This document shows, one piece after another, positions 24,041 through 34,161 of a DNA stretch of 64,000 nt (the stretch's first letter is position 1; each line of letters starts with the position of its first letter). This DNA is from Antiquaquibacter oligotrophicus (GTDB lineage Bacteria > Actinomycetota > Actinomycetes > Actinomycetales > Microbacteriaceae), in contig NZ_CP085036.1 of the NCBI RefSeq assembly GCF_020535405.1, positions 248,001 through 312,000 on the forward strand. The letters run 5' to 3'. A program made the position numbers and the translations under genes. The notes under the pieces are model-generated. The model was not told the DNA's origin. It worked only from the letters and a program-made list of their open reading frames with translations, and made no database searches.

Positions 24041-24301
24041 CTAGCAAAACGGGTTCGGCCAGCCGTCTGCAGCGATCAAGATATTGAAGTCCGTGCCCGC
24101 AGGCCCAGCGCAGCCACTAGTAGCGCTCGTCCAGCGATCGTGTCCGTTGACGAGCGTGACGATCGCAGCCGGGCTGTCGAGTACGCCCGAGACGTCGAAG
24201 GACTCCGGAACGCTTTGCAGCTGAATGTCCGCGACGCCGTCGAACGGTGTGACCGAGGAGCCTGGGACGAGATTCCAGTCACTCCTGCTCGCACTGAGCA
24301 T
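24041..24301 (-). other. Possible gene fragment
   Basis: An 86-codon frame (ATG at 24301) with protein-like composition (DWNLVPGSSVTPFDGVADIQ, SPAAIVTLVNGHDRWTSAT) and a stop at 24041. The frame is open ~15 codons further upstream to a TAG without a start, so it may be the tail of a larger broken gene. I recognise no family. Confidence 0.3.
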
Positions 24302-24750
24302 GAGGAGCGGCAGCCAGCAGTACCGAGTGCCCAGCTCGCTGTACTACGCCTTGCTGAACTGGAAACTTGCTGATATTCGAAGACAAGACGTTGCCCCCAT
24401 ATTGAATGCCGCCCCAGCGCAATCCGGGCAGTCGCAAGATCGGCGGCACGAGCGCTCGGTGCCGGTGTGCAACAGGCGGTCGCGTCGGGGGTCTGGCCGA
24501 CGCGGCATTTTCGCGCTCTGTGCAACGTTCTGTGCAACGGCTCGTGCGATAGCAAGAAAGGCCCCATCTCCGGTCTAGTAGAGATGGGGCCTTTCGCTTT
24601 GATTTTCCGCGGAAGTTCGTCCCGCGAAGTTCTGTCGGGCTGCGCCCCACCGGCACGGCCGTCACATCGCGGTATCTCGAATGGCGCTGGTCGCGAAAAG
24701 TGCGATGCGCCGGAACCGGCGCGGCGGGGACCCCGCTGACAACAGCCAGC
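24302..24750. other. Non-coding relic region before tRNA-Pro
   Basis: About 450 bases without a supportable gene. It includes a tandem direct repeat CTGTGCAACG (24518-24527 and 24530-24539, 12-bp period) and a terminator hairpin at 24557-24594. Being next to a tRNA gene, it may be the worn junction of an integrated element. No integrase reading frame was found. Confidence 0.4.
24557..24594. terminator. Bidirectional terminator hairpin
   Basis: AAAGGCCCCATCTC (24557-24570) pairs perfectly with GAGATGGGGCCTTT (24581-24594) around a 10-nt loop, with A- and T-rich flanks on either side. Confidence 0.75.
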
Positions 24751-24794
24751 AATGTGAAAAGAGCCGCCCCGGTCGGGGCGGCTCTTTTCACATT
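24751..24794. terminator. Perfect 20-bp hairpin terminator of tRNA-Pro
   Basis: Arms 24751-24770 and 24775-24794 are fully complementary over 20 bp around GGTC, with AAAAGAG/CTCTTTT within the stem. It lies 4 bases beyond the tRNA 3' end and can act in both directions. Confidence 0.85.
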
Positions 24795-24797
24795 GAG

Positions 24798-24871
<74 letters not shown>

Positions 24872-24962
24872 TGACAAACAACTGGAATAGCTTAGCGGGT
24901 TCGCGGGTTACCTTTTGCACGGCGACTGAGCCCGGACGCGTGTCGGTGGCATGGTGCATAAT

Positions 24963-24977
24963 GTTTACACCGTGAAC
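24963..24977 (+). promoter_or_regulatory. Operator-like palindrome in the transporter promoter
   Basis: GTTTACACCGTGAAC is an interrupted palindrome (GTTxACxxxGTxAAC), right after a CATAAT -10-like hexamer at 24958-24963. It resembles a TetR-type site for controlling the exporter. No regulator gene is next to it. Confidence 0.35.
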
Positions 24978-25047
24978 TTTGGCGAGTCCGCCGTCATCCT
25001 TTCGCACAAAACTGCAGCTCTCATTCTTGAACCGACGGGACAACTCT

Positions 25048-26622
25048 GTGACCGAACGCCCCACCCCCACCGACGACGAGATCGTCACCGCTGGACTCGA
25101 GGCCAGCGTGCCGCAAGCCGCTACCGGGGATGTCGTCGACGACGACTACCAGGAGAAGATCATCACCGGCACGATCCCGACAGTGGATGCTGCCGAATCG
25201 CGCCGCAACATGGTGGTCATCGCGCTCATGCTCGTGGCAACCTTCGTCGTCTTCCTCAATGAGACGATCGTGGGTGTCGCACTCCCCCGCCTCATGGAGG
25301 ATCTGCGCATCGAGGCCAGCACTGCACAGTGGCTGACCACGGCGTTCCTGCTGACGATGGCGGTCGTGATCCCGATCACCGGGTTCCTCATGCAGCGACT
25401 GACGACCCGCACCGTGTTCGCCCTCGCCATGAGCCTGTTCAGCGCCGGAACGGCCATCGCCGCCGTCGCGCCCGGCTTCGAGCTTCTCCTCGCCGGTCGC
25501 ATCACGCAGGCCGCGGGCACGGCCATCATGATGCCGTTGCTCATGACCACGGTCATGACGCTCGTTCCCCCTCACTCACGCGGACGGGTCATGGGCAACA
25601 TCTCCATCGTCATGTCCGTCGCGCCGGCCCTCGGCCCTGCAGTGGGAGGCGTGATCGTCGACACCCTCGACTGGCGGTGGATCTTCATCCTCGTGCTGCC
25701 GATCGCTATCGGCGCGCTGCTTCTCGGCGTCATGCGCATCCAGAACGTCGGCGAAACCCGCAAAGTGCCGCTCGATGCCCTCTCCGTCGTGCTCTCAGCG
25801 CTCGCGTTCGGCGGGCTCGTCTACGGTCTCAGCGCCCTCGGCGAGGCGGCACGCGGACACACGCTCATCGCACCGTGGATCCCGATCGCGGTCGGCGCAG
25901 TCTCGCTCACCCTGTTCGTGCTGCGCCAGCTTCACCTCCAGAAGAGCGACCGCGCCCTGCTCGACCTGCGGGTGTTCAACCACTTCGGCTACACGATCGC
26001 CGTTGTGCTCATGGCGATCCTCATGGCGACACTCTTCGGCGTGATCATCCTGCTCCCCATCTACGTGCAGCAGGTGCTCGGCCTCTCGGCGATCATCAGT
26101 GGACTCATCACGGTGCCCGGAAGCCTCCTCATGGGCTTCCTCGGCCCCGTCGTCGGGCGCCTGTACGACCGCGTCGGACCGCGACCGCTGCTCATTCCGG
26201 CGGCCATCGTCGTGAGCCTCTCGATGTGGAGCCTCACGATGCTCACAGAGAACACACCCTGGTTCTTCGTGCTCGGCGCTCACGTTCTGCTCTCGGCGGG
26301 CCTCGCGTTTATGTTCACCCCGCTGTTCACGTCGGGCCTCGGCTCGATCCCGCCCAAGTTCTACTCGTTCGGCAGCGCCATCATTGGCACCAACCAGCAG
26401 CTCGCGGGAGCAGCCGGAACGGCCATGTTCATCGCCCTGTACACGACCGGACTCATAAGCCAGCAGAACGCGGGCGCGAGCGAAGCGCACGCGATGGCAA
26501 CGGGCATCCACTGGGCGTTCCTCGCGGGAGCAATCCTGTCGCTCTTCGCCATCGTCGCCGCATTCTTCGTGCCCAAGCCCGACCCCGAGCTTGCCGGCGC
26601 AGGGATGCCCGCAGGCCACTAA
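25048..26622 (+). CDS. MFS multidrug exporter, DHA2 (EmrB/QacA) family
   Basis: The ~524-residue protein has an acidic ~50-residue N-terminal extension, then 14 predicted membrane helices (first: MVVIALMLVATFVVFLNETI). Family motifs are visible: TIVGVALPRLMEDL in TM1, GRITQAAGTAIMMP, SRGRVMGNISIV, and motif C ALGPAVGGVIVD. DHA2 transporters export drugs or dyes by proton antiport. I prefer the GTG at 25048; a TTG at 24979 would place the start inside the promoter-like palindrome. The gene stands alone, converging with a small membrane protein gene. Confidence 0.9.
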   Translation: MTERPTPTDDEIVTAGLEASVPQAATGDVVDDDYQEKIITGTIPTVDAAESRRNMVVIALMLVATFVVFLNETIVGVALPRLMEDLRIEASTAQWLTTAFLLTMAVVIPITGFLMQRLTTRTVFALAMSLFSAGTAIAAVAPGFELLLAGRITQAAGTAIMMPLLMTTVMTLVPPHSRGRVMGNISIVMSVAPALGPAVGGVIVDTLDWRWIFILVLPIAIGALLLGVMRIQNVGETRKVPLDALSVVLSALAFGGLVYGLSALGEAARGHTLIAPWIPIAVGAVSLTLFVLRQLHLQKSDRALLDLRVFNHFGYTIAVVLMAILMATLFGVIILLPIYVQQVLGLSAIISGLITVPGSLLMGFLGPVVGRLYDRVGPRPLLIPAAIVVSLSMWSLTMLTENTPWFFVLGAHVLLSAGLAFMFTPLFTSGLGSIPPKFYSFGSAIIGTNQQLAGAAGTAMFIALYTTGLISQQNAGASEAHAMATGIHWAFLAGAILSLFAIVAAFFVPKPDPELAGAGMPAGH

Positions 26623-26644
26623 CGGTACGGTGCATCCGCGACTG

Positions 26645-27079
26645 TCACAACGGCAGCGCGGGTGCGCCCCACCGGCTGCGGGGCACCCACGACACCACGC
26701 CGAGCAGCGCAATAACCAGCGCCAGCTGGGCGAGCCCCGTCACCAGGTAGATGCCCTGCAACACGCTGAACCCGCGGATGACGACCGTCTCCACGATGAT
26801 CCAAATCACCATCGCAAACCCTGCAACGGCCGACCACAGCAATGCCGTCGCACGCCTCAGCACCAGCAGCACCATGGCCAGCGCCTGAGTTCCGCCCACC
26901 ACGAGAACCAGCACGAGGGACGGCGCAACAAACGAGTCGAACACGCTCCCGTCGAGGGCTGACACGGGCATCCCCAGCCCGTTCGTCACCAGCATTGCAA
27001 CCCCACCACCGAGCGCCGACAGCACCGAAAACCCGGTCACCCCGACGAGCGACCACCATGCGACAGATGTCCACCTCAT
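26645..27079 (-). CDS. Small four-helix membrane protein, unknown function
   Basis: The 144-residue product has four hydrophobic segments (SVAWWSLVGVTGFSVLSAL; APSLVLVLVVGGTQALAM; LLWSAVAGFAMVIWIIVET; LVTGLAQLALVIALLGVVS) and short loops, so it is an integral membrane protein. No family was recognised. It converges with the MFS gene, with 22 bp between the stops, and is divergent from the flavodoxin gene. Confidence 0.7.
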   Translation of the reverse strand: MRWTSVAWWSLVGVTGFSVLSALGGGVAMLVTNGLGMPVSALDGSVFDSFVAPSLVLVLVVGGTQALAMVLLVLRRATALLWSAVAGFAMVIWIIVETVVIRGFSVLQGIYLVTGLAQLALVIALLGVVSWVPRSRWGAPALPL

Positions 27080-27201
27080 GCCGCCACGCTAGAACGCGAA
27101 CCGTGCCAAGACGAGGGTCGAACGTCCTGTAGGACCTTCTGCCCTGCCCGAATCGACCCATCAGCGGGAGTGTGGACTCAGTCGAAGCACCGGGAGGACC
27201 C

Positions 27202-27753
27202 ATGAGGACCGTCATCGTCTACGAATCGCAGTTCGGCAACACACGACAGGTCGCCGACGCCATCGCCGAAGGGGCGAGGCAGGTGAGCGAGGTGCGTATG
27301 GTGAACGTCAATGACGCGACCCCCGAACGACTCGACAGCGCCGACCTCGTCTTGGTTGGGGGCCCCACGCACGTTCACGGGATGTCGCGACCGGAAACCC
27401 GCGCTCAGGCTCAGAGAATCGCCGACGCCGACGACAACCTCATCCTCGAGCCGCAAGCCCCAGGCACCGGCATACGCGAGTGGCTCGAATCCGGGCCCGT
27501 GCTCCCCGCGCTTGTCGCCGCGTTCGACACGAGAGCCGACGCCGCGAAATGGCTCACCGGCTCGGCGGCCCGGCACATTGCCAAACGCCTGCGCGGCCAC
27601 GGTCGCACCATGGTGATCGAGCCCGGGAGCTTTCTTGCTCCTGACAACGACATCGACCTGAGCGAAGTGGAGCGCGCACGAGACTGGGGGGCAAGAGCCG
27701 CCCGCAGCGCGATCGAAACCACCGGCCTCGACTACGCGCGCCGCACCATCTAG
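27202..27753 (+). CDS. Flavodoxin domain protein
   Basis: The 183-residue protein starts with the FMN phosphate loop of flavodoxins ([18 protein letters not shown], res 4-21), and the second flavin loop [16 protein letters not shown] lies at ~50-65. It is a single-domain flavin electron carrier or flavodoxin-like oxidoreductase. GGGAGG precedes the ATG at 27202. Its stop codon overlaps the convergent der stop, so the two genes share no intergenic space. Confidence 0.85.
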   Translation: MRTVIVYESQFGNTRQVADAIAEGARQVSEVRMVNVNDATPERLDSADLVLVGGPTHVHGMSRPETRAQAQRIADADDNLILEPQAPGTGIREWLESGPVLPALVAAFDTRADAAKWLTGSAARHIAKRLRGHGRTMVIEPGSFLAPDNDIDLSEVERARDWGARAARSAIETTGLDYARRTI

Positions 27754-29264
27754 CGCTTGCGCTTCTCGCGCACGCGCATGTTCACCGTGATCGGGGTGCC
27801 CTCGAAACCGAAGATCTCGCGCAGACGCCGTGTGATGAACCGGCGGTACTGCGGGTCGAGGAACCCGGTCGTGAACAACACAAATGTCGGCGGCCGCGAC
27901 GAAGCCTGTGTCCCGAACAGGATGCGCGGCTGCTTTCCTCCGCGCACGGGGTGCGGATGCTCGGCCGTCAGTTCCGCGAGCAGCGCGTTGAACTTACCGG
28001 TCGGAATACGCGTATCCCACGACTCCAGCGCGGTCTCCAGCGCGGGCACCAGCTTCTCGAGGTGGCGACCGGTCTTCGCCGAGATGTTGACGCGCGGCGC
28101 CCAGTCCACGTGCGATAGGTCGCGTTCGATCTCGCGCTCGAGGTAGATGCGGCGCTCGTCATCCAGCAGGTCCCACTTGTTGTAGGCGAGCACGAGCGCA
28201 CGGCCCGACTCGAGCACCAGGTCGATGATCTTCAGATCCTGGATGCTCACCGGCACGGTCACGTCGATGACAACAACCGCGACCTCGGCGCGCTCCAGTG
28301 CGGCCGACGTGCGAAGCGTCGCGTAGAAGTCGGCACCCTGCGCGAGGTTCACCCGGCGTCGGATACCCGCCGTATCGATGAAGCGCCAGAACTTGCCACC
28401 CAGCTCGATCTGCTCGTCGACGGGGTCCCGCGTGGTGCCGGCGAGTTCGTTGACGACAACACGCTCCTCTCCCGCCGTCTTGTTGAGCAGGCTCGACTTG
28501 CCGACGTTCGGGCGACCGAGGATGGCGACACGGCGGGGCCCGCCGACCTCCTCCTTCGCAACGGCCGAAACCTCGGGCAACACGGTGAGGATCTTGTCGA
28601 GAAGGTCGGCAACTCCGCGACCGTGTAGCGCCGAGACGGCCCACGGTTCACCGAGACCGAGCGACCACAGCGCCGCGGCCTCCGGCTCCTGGTAGGCGTC
28701 ATCGACCTTGTTGGCTACGAGGATGACCGGCTTTTTCGTCGAACGGAGCATACGCACCACATGCTCGTCCGTCGCAGTGGCACCGACGGTGGCGTCCACG
28801 ACGAAGAGAACGGCGTCGGCGAGGTCGATGGCGACCTCGGCCTGAGCCGCCACGGACGCGTTGATGCCGCGGGCATCCGGCTCCCACCCGCCCGTGTCGA
28901 CGATTGTGAAACGACGGGTGCCCCACTCGGCCTTGTAGTTGACACGGTCGCGTGTCACACCGGGTGTGTCCTCGACGACGGCCTCGCGGCGGCCGAGGAT
29001 GCGGTTGACGAGCGCCGACTTTCCGACGTTCGGGCGCCCGACGATGGCGAGCACCGGGAGGGCGGGAAGGTAGGTTATCGCGTCCGGGTCATCGGAGGCG
29101 GCATCGAGAAGGTCGAGGTCCTCCTCGTCGAGGTCGTACTCGCCGAGACCGGCGCGCAGTGCCTCGGCACGACGGGTCGCCTCCTCGTCGTCGATCGTGG
29201 TGATCCGCTCAACGAGCGCCGCGTCGAGCTCGGGGAAGTCGTCGTTCTCGTCGACGTCGGCCAT
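27750..29264 (-). CDS. der: Ribosome-associated GTPase Der (EngA)
   Basis: The 504-residue protein has the Der tandem GTPase layout: two P-loops ([12 protein letters not shown] ~75 and [12 protein letters not shown] ~247), two switch regions ([18 protein letters not shown]), NKVD and NKWD base motifs, and a C-terminal KH-like domain ending in a basic tail. An acidic extension of ~60 residues precedes the first G domain, as in many actinobacteria. Der acts in 50S subunit assembly. It is the last gene of the minus-strand core block, 9 bp after cmk. Confidence 0.96.
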   Translation of the reverse strand: MADVDENDDFPELDAALVERITTIDDEEATRRAEALRAGLGEYDLDEEDLDLLDAASDDPDAITYLPALPVLAIVGRPNVGKSALVNRILGRREAVVEDTPGVTRDRVNYKAEWGTRRFTIVDTGGWEPDARGINASVAAQAEVAIDLADAVLFVVDATVGATATDEHVVRMLRSTKKPVILVANKVDDAYQEPEAAALWSLGLGEPWAVSALHGRGVADLLDKILTVLPEVSAVAKEEVGGPRRVAILGRPNVGKSSLLNKTAGEERVVVNELAGTTRDPVDEQIELGGKFWRFIDTAGIRRRVNLAQGADFYATLRTSAALERAEVAVVVIDVTVPVSIQDLKIIDLVLESGRALVLAYNKWDLLDDERRIYLEREIERDLSHVDWAPRVNISAKTGRHLEKLVPALETALESWDTRIPTGKFNALLAELTAEHPHPVRGGKQPRILFGTQASSRPPTFVLFTTGFLDPQYRRFITRRLREIFGFEGTPITVNMRVREKRKR

Positions 29265-29273
29265 GTGAAGTCC

Positions 29274-29954
29274 TTAGGTGTGCTGGGCGCTCGTCGCCGT
29301 GGTTGAACGGACGAGGGCAACAACCGAGGCGACGGTCGCCTCGAAGTCGAGATCGGTGGAATCGATGGTCGTTACGCCATCGGCGGCATTCATGAAGTCG
29401 ACGACCTGCGAGTCTTTCGCATCCCGCGAGCTGAGCTCCCGGGCTGTCGTCTCGGCCGAAACCCCGGAGAGTTCGGCAGAACGCCTGGCCATTCTAACTT
29501 CTTCCGCCGCAGTCAACAGAATTCGCACATCGGCATCGGGAGCGACCACCGTGGTGATGTCGCGCCCTTCCACGACGATCCCCGGCCGCTCGGTGCCCGA
29601 AATGATCGAGCGGAACAGGTCGACGAGATACTGCCGCACCTCCGGGATGCGCGCGATCGCGCTTACCGTTGCCGAGATTCGAGGCTCACGGATGTCCGCG
29701 GTCACGTCCTCCGACCCCACCCGAACGACGTACCCGTCCGGGTCCGTGCCGATCTCGAACTCGAACGACGGCAGCGACTCGATCACGTCGGCGGGACCGT
29801 GCGTGTCGATGCCTTCCTCGAGGCAGCGCCACGCAAGTGCGCGGTAGGCAGCTCCGGTGTCGAGGTAGGCGAAACCGAGTACACGCGCGGCGGCCTTGGA
29901 CACACTCGACTTTCCGCTGCCCGCAGGACCATCCAGGGCGACGACAACGGTCAT
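29274..29954 (-). CDS. cmk: Cytidylate kinase
   Basis: The 226-residue enzyme phosphorylates CMP and dCMP. It shows the P-loop [17 protein letters not shown] (res 7-23), the CMP-binding [12 protein letters not shown] (~31-42), [11 protein letters not shown], and the lid region RRSAELSG. Its start overlaps the tyrA stop (ATGA). The tyrA-cmk-der order is standard in actinobacteria. Confidence 0.96.
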   Translation of the reverse strand: MTVVVALDGPAGSGKSSVSKAAARVLGFAYLDTGAAYRALAWRCLEEGIDTHGPADVIESLPSFEFEIGTDPDGYVVRVGSEDVTADIREPRISATVSAIARIPEVRQYLVDLFRSIISGTERPGIVVEGRDITTVVAPDADVRILLTAAEEVRMARRSAELSGVSAETTARELSSRDAKDSQVVDFMNAADGVTTIDSTDLDFEATVASVVALVRSTTATSAQHT

Positions 29955-31042
29955 GCTGACAACTCCGAAATCCGCCAGCCGCGAGCGGTGAGCTCCGCGG
30001 CGAGCCTGTCCTCTGCCTCGGGCACAACGGAGATTTCCGCAAGCCCGATCTGCGCGCCGGGCGAATGCTCCAGTCGCAGATCCTCCATGTTGATACCCGC
30101 CTCGCCGATCTCGGTGAGAAGACGGGCGAGCTCTCCGGGCTTGTCGTCGACGATGACAACGAGCTGGCTGAAACGCGCTGACTGTCCATGTTTGCCCGGG
30201 ATGCGGGCAACCCCCGTGTTGCCGGCAGCGAGAGCTTCGGCGATGGTACGACGGGAGCCGCGGGCATCCGGGGCTTCGAGCGCCGCGATCACCCCGTCCA
30301 GGTCGGCGCGGTAGCGGTGGAGCACTTCGACTACCGCGTCAGAGTTTGCGCTGAGAATCTGCACCCACAGTTCGGGGTCGCTCGACGCGATCCTGGTGGT
30401 GTCTCGCAGGCCCTGGCCGGCGAGCGATACGGCGCCGTCGGTGGCCGACCCCAGCCTCGTGGCCAGCAAACTGGCGACCACCTGGGGAACGTGGGAGACG
30501 AGGGCGACGTTGCGGTCGTGTTCCTCAACGGTCATCTCGATGGGGATCGCTCCGAGATCCAGCGCGAGCTGCTCGACAGCCGCCGCACGTCGGTAGCTGA
30601 TCCCGTCGTGACCCGCGATAACCCACGGGCGACCGAGAAAAATGTCGGCACGTGCCGAAATGGCGCCGCTACGCTCGCGGCCCGCCATCGGATGCGAACC
30701 GATGTACCGACTGACGTCGGCACCCGCAGCGACAAGTTCCGCGAGCGGCCCCGCTTTGACGCTCGCAACGTCGGTCACGAGCGCCTCAGGGAACGCGGCG
30801 AGCTCTGACGCGACGACGGATGCCGTGACATCCGGTGGCACACACACGATGACGAGCTCGGGGTTGTCCCCCTCCGCAGCTCGCCGCCCGGCGCCGTAGT
30901 CCACCGCGAGTGCGACACTCGAGGGTGACGTGTCGGCGAGGGAGACGTCGACACCACGTTCGGTGAGCGCCAAGCCGATGCTCGTGCCGAGGAGCCCGGT
31001 GCCGACGATACGCACGGGCCCGGCAAGGCGGCGATCAGCCAC
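29951..31042 (-). CDS. tyrA: Prephenate dehydrogenase
   Basis: The 363-residue enzyme of tyrosine synthesis has the NAD-binding motif [14 protein letters not shown] (res ~11-24), the active-site block [13 protein letters not shown] (~104), [13 protein letters not shown], and a C-terminal ACT-like domain ([20 protein letters not shown]), the likely site of feedback control by tyrosine. The GTG at 31042 is chosen because the sequence before it belongs to the overlapping RluB tail (8-base overlap). Confidence 0.93.
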   Translation of the reverse strand: MADRRLAGPVRIVGTGLLGTSIGLALTERGVDVSLADTSPSSVALAVDYGAGRRAAEGDNPELVIVCVPPDVTASVVASELAAFPEALVTDVASVKAGPLAELVAAGADVSRYIGSHPMAGRERSGAISARADIFLGRPWVIAGHDGISYRRAAAVEQLALDLGAIPIEMTVEEHDRNVALVSHVPQVVASLLATRLGSATDGAVSLAGQGLRDTTRIASSDPELWVQILSANSDAVVEVLHRYRADLDGVIAALEAPDARGSRRTIAEALAAGNTGVARIPGKHGQSARFSQLVVIVDDKPGELARLLTEIGEAGINMEDLRLEHSPGAQIGLAEISVVPEAEDRLAAELTARGWRISELSA

Positions 31043-31820
31043 GGTCGTCCTCCGGTGTCTCGGGCCCGCTCTCCCCCGTTCGCGAGAGGGTGAGCAGCTG
31101 GCCGAGTTCCACTTTAGTGAGGTCACGCGTCGCGCCGACGGCCAGGGTGCCGAGGTGCAGCGGGCCGAACTGTCGGCGAACGAGGTCGATGACGGGATGC
31201 CCGACGGCATCCATCATGCGACGCACGATGCGATTGCGCCCGGAGTGGAGCGTGATTTCGACGAGCGACTCACGACCGGACCCGCCGGGAAGCACCCGCG
31301 CCTTGTCGGCAGCGATGGGGCCGTCGTCGAGGTCGATGCCGGTCGTGAGCTTGGCGACCGTCTGGGCGCTCACCCCGCCCGCGACCTTCGCGATGTAGGT
31401 TTTCATCACTCCGAACGACGGGTGGGCGAGCACGTGGGCCAGCTCGCCGTCGTTGGTGAGGATGAGCAAGCCCGAGGTCGCCGCATCCAAGCGCCCGACA
31501 TTGAAAAGTCGCTCGGGATACTCGCGCGTGAAACGCCGCAGGTCCGGTCGGCCCTGCTCATCGGCGAGAGAACTCACAACCCCGACGGGTTTGTTGAGCA
31601 TGACGTAGCGTTTGCTCGTGTCGAGCTGGATCGCAACACCATCGACGGTCACCCGGTCGGTCGACAGCACTCGGCGACCAGGCTCGATGACGATCTCACC
31701 ATTGACGGTCACCCGCCCCTGAGCGATGAGGTCTTCGGATGCCCGGCGCGAGGCGACCCCCGCTGCGGCCATCACTTTCTGCAGTCGTTCGCCCTCCGGC
31801 GTGGGCTCAGCGCTGCTCAT
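31035..31820 (-). CDS. rluB: 23S rRNA pseudouridine synthase, RluB/RsuA family
   Basis: The 261-residue protein has an N-terminal S4 RNA-binding domain (ERLQKVMAAAGVASRRASED) and the RsuA-type catalytic domain with YVMLNKPVGVVSS, the catalytic Asp in GRLDAATSGLLIL, and LHSGRNRIVRRMM. It converts uridine to pseudouridine in large-subunit rRNA. The start overlaps scpB by 14 bases. The exact target base is inferred from homology only. Confidence 0.92.
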   Translation of the reverse strand: MSSAEPTPEGERLQKVMAAAGVASRRASEDLIAQGRVTVNGEIVIEPGRRVLSTDRVTVDGVAIQLDTSKRYVMLNKPVGVVSSLADEQGRPDLRRFTREYPERLFNVGRLDAATSGLLILTNDGELAHVLAHPSFGVMKTYIAKVAGGVSAQTVAKLTTGIDLDDGPIAADKARVLPGGSGRESLVEITLHSGRNRIVRRMMDAVGHPVIDLVRRQFGPLHLGTLAVGATRDLTKVELGQLLTLSRTGESGPETPEDDRG

Positions 31821-32391
31821 CGAAGCCCGAAGTTCCGTCGTCGAGTAGCGGGGAAATGAGGGGAAGCTCGTCGATTGAGTTGATGCCGAGCTGGGTGAGC
31901 AGTAGAGGGGTCGTCTCGTAGTGGATGGCACCTGTCTCGCCGTCAGTGAAAGCCTCCGTGATGAGCCCACGGCTGAGGAGGGTGCGCACGACGGAATCGA
32001 CGTTGACGGCGCGAATGGAGGCGATGGCGCCACGGCTGATCGGTTGTTTGTAGGCGATCACGGCGAGCGTCTCGAGTGCAGCCTGACTGAGCTTTGTGGG
32101 GTTCTGCGTGAGCACGAAGTCGCGAACGACGATGTCGTGCTCCGGCCGCACATAAACACGCCAGCCGCCACCGACCTCACGCAGCTCGAATCCGCGACGG
32201 ACTCCCCCGTTCTCTCCGTTGTAGTCGGCGACGAGCCGCTCGATCGACTGACGCACGGCCGGGACCGGCTGTCCGACCGCTGTCGCGAGGTGCACGAGAC
32301 TCTGCGGCTCGTCAGCCACCATGAGGATCGCTTCGATGGCACGCTCCACGTCGACGACGGAGGTCTGCTCCTCGGTTGTTTCAGTGTCCAT
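31807..32391 (-). CDS. scpB: Segregation and condensation protein B
   Basis: The 194-residue ScpB has two winged-helix units (VERAIEAILMVADEPQSL ...; QAALETLAVIAYKQPISRGA, the family signature). With ScpA it forms the kleisin complex that loads SMC on the chromosome near the origin. ATG 32391 overlaps the scpA stop by 11 bases, so the two subunits are translationally coupled. Confidence 0.94.
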   Translation of the reverse strand: MDTETTEEQTSVVDVERAIEAILMVADEPQSLVHLATAVGQPVPAVRQSIERLVADYNGENGGVRRGFELREVGGGWRVYVRPEHDIVVRDFVLTQNPTKLSQAALETLAVIAYKQPISRGAIASIRAVNVDSVVRTLLSRGLITEAFTDGETGAIHYETTPLLLTQLGINSIDELPLISPLLDDGTSGFDEQR

Positions 32392-33205
32392 AGTCGGCTC
32401 CCAGATTGGCGAGGCTGTCATCGGACCAGTGCTCAGAGGTCCATTGAATGGTGAGTTCGCCGAGCGGCTCGAGCTGCTCGAAAGCGATGAACGCACCACG
32501 ATAGAGCTCGAGAACGGCCAGGAATCGGGCGATCACAACGCCCTTCTGCTCCGACCCGGCGATGAGTTGCCGGAAGCTCATGGGCTCACCGCGGCGGAGC
32601 ATCGTGACCACATGCGCGGCCTGCTCCCGGATGCTCACAAGAGGGGCATGCAGATGGTCGAGGCCGACCGCGGGAATCTCACGAGGTGCGAAAGCGAGGG
32701 CGGCGAGCGCCGCGAAGTCGTCGGCCGAGAGTGTCCACACGAGCTCGGGCACCTGTCGGCGGTACTTCTCTTCGAGTCGCACCGAGCGGAAGTGCCGGGA
32801 TGATTCGGTCTCGAGCCGGTCGGCAAACCATCGCGATACCTCCTTGAAGGCGCGATACTGCAACAGTCGGGCAAACAGGAGGTCACGCGCCTCGAGGAGC
32901 GCGACATCCTCCGCATCCACGAGCTCACCCTGCGGCAGGAGGCCGGCAACCTTGAGATCGAGGAGGGTCGCGGCGATCACGAGGAACTCACTCGCCTCGT
33001 CGAGCTCCTCCTCCGTGTCGAGACCCTTGAGGTAGGAGATGAACTCGTCGGTCACCGCCGAGAGCGAGACCTCCGTGATGTCCAGCTCGTGTTTGCTGAT
33101 GAGCGAGAGCAGCAGATCGAAGGGGCCGCTGAAGTTGGCGAGGGAGACCCGAAACCCCGAGGTATCCGTCTCGAGCTCGCCGACAGCGTCAGGCGACCGC
33201 GCCAC
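32381..33205 (-). CDS. scpA: Segregation and condensation protein A
   Basis: The 274-residue kleisin has the N-terminal signature FRVSLANFSGPFDLLLSLIS (res ~18-37), KHELDITEVSL, and the C-terminal winged helix (KGVVIARFLAVLELYRGAF). It bridges SMC heads together with ScpB. The GTG at 33205 overlaps the ParA stop by 17 bases. Confidence 0.94.
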   Translation of the reverse strand: MARSPDAVGELETDTSGFRVSLANFSGPFDLLLSLISKHELDITEVSLSAVTDEFISYLKGLDTEEELDEASEFLVIAATLLDLKVAGLLPQGELVDAEDVALLEARDLLFARLLQYRAFKEVSRWFADRLETESSRHFRSVRLEEKYRRQVPELVWTLSADDFAALAALAFAPREIPAVGLDHLHAPLVSIREQAAHVVTMLRRGEPMSFRQLIAGSEQKGVVIARFLAVLELYRGAFIAFEQLEPLGELTIQWTSEHWSDDSLANLGADYGH

Positions 33206-34076
33206 GCGAAATCAACTCTCGGGCCAGCTGCCGGTACGCCTCTGCTGCCGCATGCTCGGGAGCGAAACTCGTGATCGGGGTGCCGGCAACACTCGCATCC
33301 GGGAACTTCACGGTGCGCCCGATCACCGTCTCGAGCACCTGATCGCCGAACGTTTCCACCACACGCTCGAGCACCTCGCGAGAGTGCAGGGTGCGAGCGT
33401 CGTACATGGTGGCGAGGATGCCGTCGAGCTCGATCGCGGGGTTGAGGCGATCGCGCACCTTGTCTATCGTCTCCACGAGCAGGGCGACACCGCGGAGCGC
33501 GAAGAACTCGCACTCGAGCGGGATGAGAACGCCGTGTGCAGCGGTGAGGGCATTCACGGTGAGGAGCCCCAACGACGGCTGGCAGTCGATGAGGATGACG
33601 TCGTAGTCGTCGCTGACCTTGCGCAGCACACGCGCGAGGATCGTCTCACGCGCGACCTCGTTGACGAGGTGCACCTCGGCCGCGGAGAGGTCGATGTTGG
33701 CGGGAATGACGTCGAGCCCGGGGACGGTGCTCGGAACGATGGCTTCGGCGGGGTTCGCAATCGAGCCCAATAGCAGGTCGTAGATCGTGGGCACGTCGTG
33801 GGTCGCGACACCGAGTCCCGCGGACAGAGCGCCCTGCGGGTCGAAGTCGACCGCGAGCACTTTGCGCCCGTACTCGGCGAGCGCGGCGCCCAGATTGATC
33901 GTGGTCGTCGTTTTGCCGACGCCGCCCTTCTGATTGCAGAGCGTGATCACACGAGCGGGACCGTGTCCGCGCAAAGGAGCAGGCACCGGGAAGTGCGTGA
34001 GCGGCCGACCGGTCGGCCCGATCTCCGGTGCGTCGAAACCGGGCAGGAGTGCCGAGTCGTCGTGCTGCGCCGTCAT
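33189..34076 (-). CDS. ParA-family ATPase
   Basis: The ~295-residue protein has a deviant Walker A (CNQKGGVGKTTTTINLG, ~48-64), Walker A' VDFDPQGAL and the switch DVILIDCQPSLGLL. This is the ParA/Soj-type copy linked to scpAB and xerD in actinobacteria, not the origin-proximal parAB copy, and no parB is nearby. It likely acts in chromosome or cargo positioning. The ATG at 34076 or the GTG at 34082 could start it; neither has a strong ribosome site. Confidence 0.9.
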   Translation of the reverse strand: MTAQHDDSALLPGFDAPEIGPTGRPLTHFPVPAPLRGHGPARVITLCNQKGGVGKTTTTINLGAALAEYGRKVLAVDFDPQGALSAGLGVATHDVPTIYDLLLGSIANPAEAIVPSTVPGLDVIPANIDLSAAEVHLVNEVARETILARVLRKVSDDYDVILIDCQPSLGLLTVNALTAAHGVLIPLECEFFALRGVALLVETIDKVRDRLNPAIELDGILATMYDARTLHSREVLERVVETFGDQVLETVIGRTVKFPDASVAGTPITSFAPEHAAAEAYRQLARELISRGAVA

Positions 34077-34161
34077 CCTCACAGTGTACGGCGGGGCCCA
34101 CTGGGCCCCCTGCGGGCACGCTCGCGCGCCGACAGGCTCGCCTCGACCAGTGGTTGAAGGT

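Noticed and set aside
33093..34161. Hairpin GGGGCCC-ACT-GGGCCCC at 34093-34109 as a strong terminator between xerD and parA
   Set aside because: The stem is only 7 bp with no T-tract. It may reduce read-through, but the spacing fits a continuous transcript, so I did not list it as a terminator.
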